Assembly: GCF_003254395.2 (NCBI RefSeq) | Contig: NC_037644.1 | Coordinates: 5,363,001 to 5,427,000 of the forward strand | Source: Apis mellifera | Taxonomy: Eukaryota > Arthropoda > Insecta > Hymenoptera > Apidae | Length of the DNA stretch: 64,000 nt | Reading direction: 5' to 3' | Shown here: positions 47,351 through 58,800 of the stretch, piece by piece | Position numbering within the stretch: position 1 is the first letter of the stretch | Layout: every line of letters begins with the position of its first letter | Made by a program: the position numbers and the translations under genes | The notes under the pieces: generated by a model | What the model saw: the letters and a program-made list of their open reading frames with translations, nothing else | What the model was told of the DNA's origin: nothing | Databases searched by the model: none

Positions 47351-49468
47351 GAATGCTTTTTAAAATAAACTTATTTTATCATTGTATATATTTTGCAAAA
47401 AATAATTTTCTTCAATTAACAATTTATTAAAGTTCAATGTGAACTTTTGCAACATTATTATTTGCTAAAAGTTTTTCACATGAAATATCTAATTTGAATA
47501 TTATATTGAATATAATTTAAATTTTGTTAATCAATCAGTATTTGTTTTAAAATTTGAATCTTCATTTAATTACTTAAAATATTTTGAAAATATTTTTTTT
47601 TTTAGCATATGCTTAAATATTATCTTTTCTGATTTGTCAAAAAATCATCAATATACAATAGAATCTAAATTTTTATTTTTCGGTTACATTGAAATTTTAT
47701 TTAAAGACAGAGAATAATTTTCGATTACATATTTTTGTTTAATGTAAAATTAATTATAAATCTTTCAATATTATATGCTATTATGTTGCTATTTCTACCA
47801 TTTTTTAACTTCTATTTATATTTTCTATTTCATTTTAATATTTACATTTTCAAATAATATATATATATATATAATATACATGTAATATTTTCTCTTTAAT
47901 ATCATAATATACAATAAATATATAATAAAAATATTTTATATCGTGATATAAAATAATGAATTGTTATTAATGACCAATATCAATTTTATATTTTCATAAT
48001 AATAATACAAGGAAAAATATCCAATTGAGAAAGAATACAAAAATATATTAAAATACATATATACTATGATTTAATTTATGTGAGATAGTAAAAGATATAA
48101 GCAGGAAAATATAATGTTCGAAATATATGACAAAACATCTAAATAGTAAGATAATATCTATTAAATGTTCAGATAATAGATTTTCGGATATATTATTAGG
48201 ATCTTCTCTTATATTATTATCATGTACATTATAAGATATAATTGAAAAATATTTTTATTCTAATGTAATAACAAGCATTTTTTTTTTACATTATTTTCAT
48301 TTTATTTAAGATACTAAAAACAAATGATTAAAACATTGCTATATTTACATAAAAGTTTTTAAAATAAATTATAAATAAATTAAGAATTTACTAAAAAAGA
48401 ATAAAAAACTAGAATATACAAAATGTAGCCGATATATTACATGGCTTTGTTTTCACCAGTTATCACTATGAGAGAGAAGAGATTTAGAGAATGTAAAAAC
48501 AAAGAATTAATCGTTTTTGTGCTGTAATAACGAAAATACGATATTGACTATAAAGAATTTGATATGAACTTCAAATTATTGAATTTTTCTTCGCATTAAA
48601 TGTGATCTGGTATATTTTATTATATAATTCTCACTAGATTGAATATACATTATGATTGAATTACTTGAATATACATTAATTTAAACTTATTCTATTAATT
48701 AATTTGAATATAACCCATATATTGTGAATTCATTAGTAGTAATTATAACAGAATAATTTTATTTCCACAAATTAAAAAATTAGAATTAATATTATAAAAA
48801 ATCTTTGCAAATAGAAATAATATTTACAATATTTATTCATGGTTCTGTAAAGAACTTTTTATCATATTTAAAAAAAATTTTTCATTAGATATTTGAAATG
48901 TTGTCATTTCTGAATAAATGTATTTTATTTATAGATATATTATATATGATATTACATATTATATATTTTTTTGTTTTATTACATGTGATATTTTGAATTA
49001 ATTGACATTATCATCATTTTAGTCCAGTATAAATCAGAATGTCCTGCAACTACATAGTGAAATAAAAAATATATATGTATATTTGATATTTGATTGTATA
49101 AGATATTATGGTATTATATAATATGTAATAAATAAATTTAATGTAATATATAATATGTTAATTGAATATTTATTGAAAATTAATCATTATGTATTTTGTA
49201 TAGATCAATTTTCATGATTTTAGATCTACAGTGAATCAGTATCAAAAATGTATGATAAAAGAATTTATTTTTTTTTCTTTTTATTTAACTCTTTAAATAT
49301 TATATATATAATTTATATATAATTTTATATAATTTTTCTGAAAATTAAAATATCTTAAGTAAAAAAATAATATTATGATCAATAATAAATATTTATTTTT
49401 CATAGTAGACATTTTTCCAAAATTTTAATTTTTCTGATAAGATAGATATTTGTGCAAATGCGTTACAA

Positions 49469-49503
49469 AAAGCGGACAAAAGAGAAAGAGAGAAAGCGGA
49501 CAA
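49469..49503. repeat. Direct repeat AAAGCGGACAA, 24 bp apart
   Basis: Identical 11-mers at 49469-49479 and 49493-49503 flank a GAGA-like purine spacer. They are conspicuous because the region is otherwise A/T only. Confidence 0.8.
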
Positions 49504-50192
49504 GATAGAATCTAGAAACATATCTTATGATTAGATAATTCTAAAATTATATTTTTTATTTTGCATTTTTTACGTAATACATATAATTTACATTTATATT
49601 TAAGAATATATGTAATATATTTTAATTGCTATATTTCATTATATACATTATTTCTTACATATATGTTATTTTCTCAAATTTATTTTATTTACAAATTTTT
49701 GTATCATATATTGTATGGATAGCAATAACTCATACTCAATGCTAATTTTAGGTCAAACTATATTTCTATAATTGCTAATTGAATGTTAGATTTAGCAAAT
49801 GTTAGATTTAGATTTGTACTTCAAATTTAAATAATTTAATATGATCGATAAGATAGATTTTATAGAAATGATTTTTAATATTTTTAAAAATATTGAGATT
49901 TTTTTAAAAAATAGAATATTATTAATTGAAAATTGGATCGAAAATGATTTTAATTTTGTTAATGATAAAAATAACAAAAAAAATATTTATTATAAATTTG
50001 CAGTAAAAGTATAAAATACGAAAGAAAATCATAATTAAATACACATAGATAAAATCATATGACGAGGAGTTTTTGGAGATACATATCAATTAATTTTGTA
50101 CCAAAAGATAAGCCAGATTAAAGATCACCAATTAACGCTATTAAAAGAAAAAATGATTTTAATTTATTGTAACCTGAATTACTATAAATAAT

Positions 50193-50198
<6 letters not shown>

Positions 50199-50234
<36 letters not shown>
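50199..50234. repeat. (TA)18 microsatellite
   Basis: Thirty-six bp of pure TA. Confidence 0.95.
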
Positions 50235-50237
<3 letters not shown>

Positions 50238-51440
50238 CTATAAATACTATAATAAAATGTATTGTTAATAATTTTACATGTTTAATACTAATACTTAATA
50301 TTCAATACAATATATATTTAATTATTATTCTTAGTAATATCGTTAACAATTATTGATAATATTTAATATTGAATACAAAAATTTTCTGAATATATTTCTT
50401 CACTTTTTGCATATATTTGCATATTATTATATGCTTTCTTTACATTTATCGCGCACAAATACTTGCAATCTATTGATAAATCAAATTAGTTATCTACATG
50501 TTTAATTGTCAATATTATTTTGAAAATATTTAATTGTAAATTAAGTGGATTTAAAATATTCATTCATAAAATAAAGTTCTATATAAATCTATTATATGCA
50601 AATTTTTGTTTATAATAAAATTATTCGATAAAAATTGATCATTTTATATAATCATATTAGATCGATTAGAAAAATATTCATATTCGCGAATTTATTTTAA
50701 AAATAAAATTAAAATTTCTGAGTGATTTTTCAAGATATTTCATTTATTAATTTTTTTTCAACATTAACATATTTTTCATAAACTATAAATAATATAATAA
50801 AATAAATAATAAAATAATATTTAATAAATATTTATAAAGATAGTTCTCGATAATTTTTTGTTTTCAAAGTCATCAAATTGAATAGTTTTTTTTCAATAAA
50901 GATTAAATTTAACTATTTTAATTAGTAAAAAGTTATTAATTAGTCTAATCTAAACGAAATATAAATTACGAAACCACAAATTAAATAAATTGTTTAACAA
51001 ATTCAATTGATTTATGTTAATTCTAAGTTGAATTGTATTTCAAATCAAAATTAAATAAAAAATCATTTAACTATTAGCTAATTTGTACATAATTTAGACA
51101 TGAAATAATGAATATAATGAATATCATCAATAAATCTATAGCAATAAATTTGATTAAAATTAACCTGATCTAATTTAATCTAAATTATTTCGAAGAATTT
51201 TTATTAATAATAATCATCAAATAAAATCGTTATATCAATTTAGAATAATTCTTGACTAAAATTCTTAATTAAAAAATAATTAAGATTAAAGGTTAATAAA
51301 TAATTATTTAATATTTATCAATATATATTATATTGCAATCCAATTCAATTATTAATTCTTTGCGATTTAAACTCTCGTAAAGATTCAATAAATGATTATA
51401 TTTCATATTTTCATATTCTCAATTATTTCTATGCAGCATT

Positions 51441-52090
51441 TATATTTATATCCAGCCACGTGACTCGTAGTGACCAATTCCAATCTAACAACCAATATGA
51501 TTGACAGATAGAATCCTAAAATCCATCGATCGATGCATTAGTCATTATTGTGCAATTCCTCGATTCTTCATTATCGCGTAACATCTGCAACGAAGCACTG
51601 GATTCCATTCCATGAATAATCACGAAAATCCATACAATTCATCCTGATACAAAATGGAATTCTTTGACGGTTTTCTGGTTCAGCTGGTCGTTGAACGAAG
51701 CTGCACAATAGATGAAACGAATAGAAATCGGCAGATGGTTGGCAAAAATGCAGATCAGCGTACACGATTTTCGAGAAAAGCGTGGAAAAAGGGTTGGATG
51801 CGAGGGTTGCAAAGTCGACAGATGTCAGATCGCGAAGGATCGATTAAGAATGCGCGATATTTCTTCCCTTGTGGTTCTCCCACGCAGTATATCCTTTCTG
51901 CCCACTTTTCGATGAAAATGTATTGGCCGAGGCTTTAGACCGAAAGGGTTTCTATGAATAGATGGGATTTTTGCATAAAGGATTTTCTGAAGCCCATCAC
52001 GGGCACTAGTTTTATGATCAATGCAGTCGATTGCTTTCTCACATATTTTGATGTACATGAGAGAAAACATGATACACAATCTTTTGATCC
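51441..52090. promoter_or_regulatory. Islet with Exd-Hth composite, three CCAAT words, E-box and palindrome
   Basis: Within 80 bp lie CACGTG (51457-51462), three CCAAT cores (about 51474, 51480 and 51492), TGATTGACAG (51498-51507; exact Pbx-Meis/Exd-Hth composite) and the palindrome CATCGATCGATG (51524-51535). The rest (51540-52090) is moderately rich. It has frames open on both strands, including a 94-codon plus frame starting CAAAATGG at 51654, but none is recognised. Candidate enhancer or promoter. Confidence 0.45.
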
Positions 52091-52499
52091 TTTTCGTTAT
52101 TTCGAGGAAAATTTTTTCAAATAAAAAGTATGATTGATATTATATTAAAAGTAATTGAACACATTTGAGTAATAATAATAATATTAGTATATTTGAGTAA
52201 TATAAAATTATTGCCCGAACAATGAAGTACTAATTTTAAAAATAAATAAATAAAAATAAAATAAATTTTTTCATTCGAGACTTGATTTTAATGAATAAAA
52301 TAAAATTAATAAATTAGATAAATAAATTAAATGTGAAAAGTTTTCAAGTATAAATAATTTTCAATTAGATATGAATTAATGGAAAATAATTTTACATATG
52401 AAAATAATTATAAAGATATCTTATAATTAATGATGCGATCAGATAAAAGATTATATTTTATATTTTACAAAATAAACTGAAAAAAAAATATATTTTTTT
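52091..52499. other. AT-rich spacer
   Basis: Low-complexity A/T; nothing seen. Confidence 0.5.
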
Positions 52500-53240
52500 A
52501 TTTAAGGCTTTATTTTCGAGAAAATATTTCTGATATAATTGATAGTTTTTATTTATATCCAAGTACAATAATTTCGACTTTGAATATTCATTAAATACTG
52601 AAGAATATAGTTAATTGCTGATTATAAGTGAATTATTGCTAAAACAAAATTCTATGCAAAAATAGATAAAAAATGACAGAATAAATTTTTTTTATTATTA
52701 AACTTCTTGTTTTCAAGAAAATCGAAACAGAAGCAATCATATATTTGTGTACTTGTGAAAATTTTCAAATTTGATTTTTTTGAAAATTAGTTTTGAAACG
52801 AAAAAATTTTATCCTACATTTTTCATTTATTTTCGCATGTAGAAACTTCTACCAATAATCCACTCGTATCCAGTCGGGAATTAACCTCTTGCATTTGACA
52901 AATTTTCAAATTTGATTTTCTGGAAAACAAAAAAGTGTTATTTTCTTTTCGATTTATCTTTAAATGTAGAACGATCTTTTGTACATAATATGAATAAAAT
53001 ATTGAATATTTCATTTGTATTTTGTTCTATATATGAATATAATATTTTGTAATATTAAAAATATCATATATAAGAGTATCGTGTAATTTGTTGAAGTTAA
53101 AGTACAATAATAGTTTTGTGTAAATTTTTTTTTCAGTGTTATAATTCAGATAGAATTTTTTATTTTCTAAAAATATTTCTGATATAATTGACAATTTTTT
53201 TATTTATATCCAGATATAATATAATGAACAATTTTAAAAA
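52500..53240. repeat. Dispersed repeat family 2, two partial copies in direct order
   Basis: TATTTCTGATATAATTGA with TTTATATCCA occurs at about 52525 and again at about 53168. AAATTTTCAAATTTGATTTT occurs at about 52763 and again at about 52900. The part at 52800-52900 matches copy A at 23.3 kb. The arrangement suggests an element of at least 250 bp present twice, or one element with internal repeats. No frame recognised. Confidence 0.55.
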
Positions 53241-53639
53241 ATTTTTGTGAATTTCTTTCGAAATTATAGTGAATTTGTAATTTCATAAAATTATATTGAT
53301 ATAAATATTTAATTAGAAATGCTTTTACGTTAATTATATAGACAATTATTTTTTTTATGACATTAATACTTTTATTAATTAACATAGATTATAATTATAT
53401 CTACTATACCTATCTATTATATATTCTAATATCATTTTTTAATAATAAAAATGAACATAAACATGAACTTCATTTCAGCGCAAATGTGGAAATGCAATAT
53501 AAATAACATAATTAAAATATAAACATGTTAAATTAAATAACTGTTAAAACATTCACTTTCATTAATTCAATTTTAAAAGAAAAAAGAAACTTTATTTATT
53601 AAGTAAACCACTCGAGGTTCATTTAAATTTAAATCTAAA
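53241..53639. other. AT-rich spacer
   Basis: Low-complexity A/T; nothing seen. Confidence 0.5.
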
Positions 53640-55380
53640 ACTGGTATCGCTTTTATCCAATATCGAAATTTCCAATTCTTTGTCCCCAACGAATTAACTA
53701 TATCTTACATAACGACCTCACTTAAACGATTCCAAATATCTATTCTAAATAGTTTTCGTCACATATGACAATTTTCTCGCCGTATTCTAATCATCGATTA
53801 CTTGTCTTCGTTAATTACAATCTGTCACGAAAAAAACGAATAGCCCCCGAACGAGCGACAGACAATACATGCGATACCACGAGCGTGAAATAATCGCTGG
53901 TTCAATGCATGTTAAATAGTTCTCTGTTCGTCCGTTCGATTTTAGCCTAGCGAAAATGCGGCCGGACATTATATCATTGAAGTGAATCGATTTCGAGACC
54001 GACAAGTGTGTACGCATTCGCCCCATATTGAAAAAGAGAGAAGCTGGCTTCAGGCTGCTCGTTAAAATCTCCGTTTAATTACAATAGATTTATTTCTACC
54101 CCGGTTCGAAAGGAAAAAGAAGAAGGCGTCTAATTGTATTAACATCTGGGATGGGCAGTATTTTCTCATTAAAATTTACCATCCGATCAGGGGGCAAGAA
54201 TAGCCTCAATTCATAGGTAATAGTTCGTTTATATGCAAATGCGATGGCCACGGTGGCGAACGGAACAGGAAAATGGCCCGTGCAAATACGTATGGAAGTA
54301 TACAAATCGTAAAATTGCATCGATCGTAATAATCGCGAAATACGCGTCGGTTACTCAAAATGAAATAAAAAAGAGAGAGAGAGAGGAGAAAATATGTGCT
54401 TGGATAAGGAGGGAGTAGAGGGAGGAACGAGAGCGAATTTTTGATTTTTCATTGACCAATCGCGATGGTGAAACATTTATCGCGACCGGTCCACCACATA
54501 CGCATAACGATCGTTGAAAAACGTGGTTTCACCGATAATCCGATGACTGTTAATCTGTAAATTTTATTTGGACCAGCCAGCGTAATTCCACCTTATCTCT
54601 ATCGATATTCGAATATTCGAAAAAATAAGTATTCGATAAAAAGACCTTCGCCCGATCACTTGTCGAAATGCCAGCCCCGCGGTAACGAGTCGAGATACAA
54701 CCAAGACCGGTTCGAAAATACAAAATTGATCGTTTATCTAGGAGAAAAATGATCGTTTCGCGAATACCGGTAGAACGCTTGTACCAAGTTGACCTCGTAA
54801 CCTACTATGAAATTCATAATATTATTTATTGCATCTTTATCATCGGCGAGTCACGAACGTGATTCTATATAGTTTATGGAAGCATATAATTTATTATCGT
54901 TTGATCGTGGGGGCAATCACAGAGGCCGCAAAGATGGCGCAAATTGTGCCTTGACGCGGCTTTCCTGGCCACGCCATTAAACATCCATCGAGATCACCGG
55001 TTAACGCTTTAGATCGGAAAATCAGTCGATTAGAAGTCCTGATTTCGTTGGATGGCATTTACTCCCCAGTAATTTATACCCCATTACGCGCTCTCGCATT
55101 TGCATTATTAATGGAGTAATTAGTCGAAAGTCTGTACACTTACGATATCGAAAAAGTGGATATATATGGGGAAGCTCGTGTGAGACACGCTTTGCATTAA
55201 TAATATTGCGACGGTAGGCCAACGTCGAGACTGTGCACTGATAATTCCAGGAAAAAGAGGTCGATTAATCGGTGCGAAGTGAACTTGTATCCAGTTTAGT
55301 TCGGAGTCCTTATTTGGTATGGCGTCCTTCGGTAAACGAAGAATAAAAATTCTTGAATAATGCATACGATTGACGAAATC
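53640..55380. promoter_or_regulatory. Largest non-desert block, enhancer-like
   Basis: At about 1.7 kb this is the longest unbroken rich stretch. It holds two exact POU octamers, ATGCAAAT (54233-54240) and ATTTGCAT (55098-55105). It also has a GAGA run (54372-54385), two TATCGCGA/AATCGCGA words near 54460-54485, DRE TATCGATA (54600-54607) running into the palindrome ATATTCGAATAT (54605-54616), a YY1/Pho-like AAGATGGCGC (54931-54940) and ACCGGTTAAC near 54998. Homeodomain cores cluster at 55100-55125. Four or more short frames on both strands match nothing. A cluster of conserved enhancers is the best reading; unrecognised exons remain possible. Confidence 0.45.
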
Positions 55381-56960
55381 TTGGAGATTTTACCATGTAT
55401 CTTATTAAATTTAGTAAATTTTAACCTTTATTTTTAGTAAATTTTAATCTTATTAAATTTTATCTTACGATGGAAGATTAAATCGTATTAATATTTGAAA
55501 ATATCTTTAAAAATCAATGTTATATTATATAATATGATATAATATGTTATTAATTATGTAAAAACTACTAGAAAAAAAAAGCGAAAACTTTTCGTATTAT
55601 AATTGTAATTAATATTATATAATTAATAAATTATCAATATAATCAAAATAATCGGAAATTAACTCGATTATATTAGGTAGCTAATTTTGTTAAGGAAAAC
55701 TTTATATTTGATAGAATATTTAAAAACTTATATTTTAATAGAATATTTTTATTTTTAAACTTTCTTCGTAAATAAGCAAAATAATTGGAAATTAATCAAT
55801 GCTAGATGTTATTTTTGCTAGATAAATTATAAGTAAATGCAATTAAGGATCCAGAAAATAAACGATTGATTATATAATTGAGTGAATTAATGACTGAATT
55901 GACTAATGAATTTTCAATTCATTCCAATTCATTGTTTATGGATTATCTTAATATCACATTTTTGGTGTGTGTCTGAAAAAGGTGTGTATCTAAAGAAAAT
56001 GTCTATAAATATCAATGGCGTGCATATAACAGTTGGATAGCGACTATGCCTTGATAACTATCGTTTAGGATTTTTCTATCTGATTTCACCGTAGTGCATA
56101 GTGAAGAGAATAAAAGACATCGAATGATGGGTCATTTTCCGTTTATCTGATGAATAATTAGTAGCAGGAAAATTTATTTACAGGTATTCTTTGGCAGTGC
56201 GTTACATCTCATCGAGAAAATTACCATCACGATTTTAATAAGATATCATTATAATATGGTACGCTGTTAAGATTATTAAGTAGTTGTTGAGTTCATGTTC
56301 GAAGATGTTACAGATATTCAAAAACTGTATTTTAATATATTTTTTTATATTAGATATAATATTAGATATAAGATTTTATATTAGATATAATATTATATAA
56401 ATTAAAATATAATATTCATGAATTATAATTGTAGTAAAATATTTGAAAACAATTTTTTTCTTTCATAATTTATAATATTGCTAGTATTAGTTTGAAATGT
56501 ATAAAATGATATGTAAACAATTAAAAAATAAAATAAAATTTGCTAATTTTTTTTTTTAACATTTGATAAAAAAAAAGTATTCGGATAATTGATGAAAATC
56601 ATTCAAAAATATATAAATTCGATAATTACATAAAATATTTTTATATTTATTATATTTATATTTATAAATATAATAACTCTATTCATATCATATATCCGAA
56701 TGTAATTGATAAATCAAATTTGATAATTTTATAGTATATAAAATCAAAGATATATAGATTAATCATATAATCACTAAGTTTATTAATATATTATCACTTC
56801 TTCTACAAGAGATATAATTTTTTATTTCTTATCAAACCATTTTACAATTCTATCATGTAAAAAATCAAATGCACTATCCATTTTTTCTTCCAACTGTAAT
56901 TTTATACAGTCTTTTTCTTCTATAATTTTATAAAAATTAAGCTTACGTCAATTATAATTT
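55381..56960. other. AT-rich spacer
   Basis: Mostly A/T, with a richer patch at 55970-56240. That patch ends in TTATTTACAG followed by GTATTC (56183|56184), a weak ratchet-like junction. An ATTAGATATAA minisatellite at 56341-56400 is listed. No gene. Confidence 0.45.
56341..56400. repeat. ATATTAGATATAA minisatellite
   Basis: Four imperfect repeats of an ATTAGATATAA word in 60 bp. Confidence 0.75.
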
Positions 56961-57480
56961 TTTATCTTCCACGTGAGTTTTTTTATTCTTTCTCTTTCAT
57001 GTAGAAACTCAACATCTTTGCTATAAATTTCGGTGTAAAATTAGCGAAAATCAAGCAAGATTATTATCGTAGCAAGCATCGGGCAAAGAGAGGAGTGCGT
57101 AACAGTGATGGCGTGACGTGAACTTTCAGAAACAACTTATTTTTATCACCCCCCTGCTAGACCGACTTCCCGCATAATTTTCCCACGTGTATAGTTTCGG
57201 TTTTGCCTGTTCTTTTGTGTATTCGTCCTCTTTCGTCGTTGCCGGTTCTGCGCTGCTTTATTGTACTATACCATCGTCCGCATGAATGTCCGGAGTCTTT
57301 ATGCGAACCCGATGGCTCATTTGTCGGTTCTTGCTTTCGAGTCACGATAATCAATGGAGCGCGTACACCGTGGACGTTAAATTAAGCTGCGCTTCTCGAC
57401 AGCCTATTTTCATGCCAACTTTCGATCGAATCATTTCTTCTCTATAAAAGAATTTAACCATGTTGCATTATGAAATGTTC
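56961..57480. promoter_or_regulatory. CpG-containing islet with two CACGTG E-boxes
   Basis: CACGTG occurs at 56970-56975 and 57184-57189. GATGGCGTGACGTGAAC near 57107 combines a YY1-like word and a CRE half. Frames of 60-65 codons on both strands at 57157-57385 are not recognised. Confidence 0.35.
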
Positions 57481-58200
57481 CGCTGGATAAAAATAATTGG
57501 TATTTCGATGTAGGTATTGAATGCATGTTCTTTTGAAATATTGTGGTTCATAATAGTTAACAGATATTACGAAAAGAGAGGATTTAATCGCAAAAATATT
57601 CATACATTTTATGTGATTTTAATTATAACTTAATAATAAATCGTGTTATTAAAATCAACAATAATTCTTTTTATATGAAATATTGTGAATATTGTGTTAA
57701 TATAGATTATATAGGAAACATTTTTTTTATTAATAAAATGTCTTTTTGAAGAGATAAAATTAATCCTTAAAATATTAATATTATTTTCATTTTTTAAAAT
57801 ATAATACAATATAATGGTACGAGTAAAATATTAAATTATAAATATGTTTAATGCCCTATTATATAAAATATTTCCAAATGAAATTACACATAAAATATAA
57901 AAAGATGATAAAAATTTAAGAATAAATTTCACATTAGGAAAATTTTTCATGATTCGTTTTGTTTTAAATATATAAAATTTTTCGTAAAAAATTCAGATTT
58001 TCTTGTAAGATAATATACAAATAAATCTAAATTATGAAATTCACTAATACTTTTGCTTAAAAATCTTAGGACTCTTGTATCATTTTCAATATAAAAACTT
58101 GAAGAAATAAGAAAAATATCACTTAACTTGATACTGTATAGATTATATACATTATATATTCTTTTATCTTTTTCATTAAGTGAGATCATTTATTTCTCTT
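57481..58200. other. AT-rich spacer
   Basis: Low-complexity A/T. The minus frame 57947-58189 is compositional. Nothing else seen. Confidence 0.5.
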
Positions 58201-58800
58201 ATATGTCTCTGAAAATCACAATAATCTATCATCGATTTCGTTAAGATACAACAGCAATGGCGAAGATCGAGCCATCAGGTAGACGAAATTTCCATGGCAG
58301 GATGGATTTAAGTGGATTAAAAATGGTCAGTGAGGTTGAAACCGACGGTATTACAATTAAGAATGCTTCGTTATGCTGGAGTCTATTGGCCGTGGTCATT
58401 GACCATGTTAAAGTGGAGCTGCTTTGCATTTCGAGTGGGCCGTTGCTGCCCATCGAGGGTAGTCCCCGCGCAATTAATGTACCCCAGAGAACAGCTTCTC
58501 TTCCTGCCCTCCCTCCTCCCCTCTTTGCTCCGTTTTTCTCTTCTTTTATCCTTTTCTTTGAACCTTAATGCTCAATTCGTGCCTAAAGAATAGGGATTAC
58601 AAATGTGCTTACGGCGTCGAATATCATCTGCTTTTTGCCCGATTTGCTACATTGATAAAGGGTTACTGGCGCCGACCGATCTATTTTCCTTTCACCAACT
58701 TCTTCTCTCTATTGTTAGGTTTTATCGTGCGACGAATATACCGAGAAATGCCATTGGATATATTTAGTTGAATATTTAATATCATTGATTTTCATATTCA
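58201..58800. promoter_or_regulatory. Islet open on both strands, with overlapping NK-2 and K50 words
   Basis: TTAAGTGG (58308-58315) is an exact NK-2 site, and GGATTA (58314-58319) overlaps it. The plus frame 58257-58568 (103 codons, CAATGG start) is the longest in the window, and the minus frame 58241-58453 overlaps it. Neither shows a known domain, and the plus frame ends in a pyrimidine-derived Pro/Phe/Leu run, which argues against a protein. A strongly constrained regulatory element could give this look. Confidence 0.35.

Larger units (their letters stand above)
47351..51440. other. AT-rich desert
   Basis: About 4 kb of A/T low complexity, with TA runs and a small direct repeat near 49470. 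No gene seen. Confidence 0.6.

Noticed and set aside
51654..51938. 94-codon frame with a strong start context (CAAAATGG)
   Set aside because: Overlapping frames on both strands are similarly open in this richer islet. The translation has no known domain or family likeness.
54095..54110. CCCCGGTTCGAAA as a tRNA T-arm
   Set aside because: No matching D-arm, anticodon arm or acceptor stem in the flanks.
56173..56190. TTATTTACAG followed by GTATTC as a ratchet site
   Set aside because: The pyrimidine tract is short and GTATTC is a poor donor.
58257..58568. 103-codon plus-strand frame as a protein gene
   Set aside because: No recognisable domain. The C-terminal Pro/Phe/Leu run comes from a pyrimidine tract, and frames on both strands are equally open.
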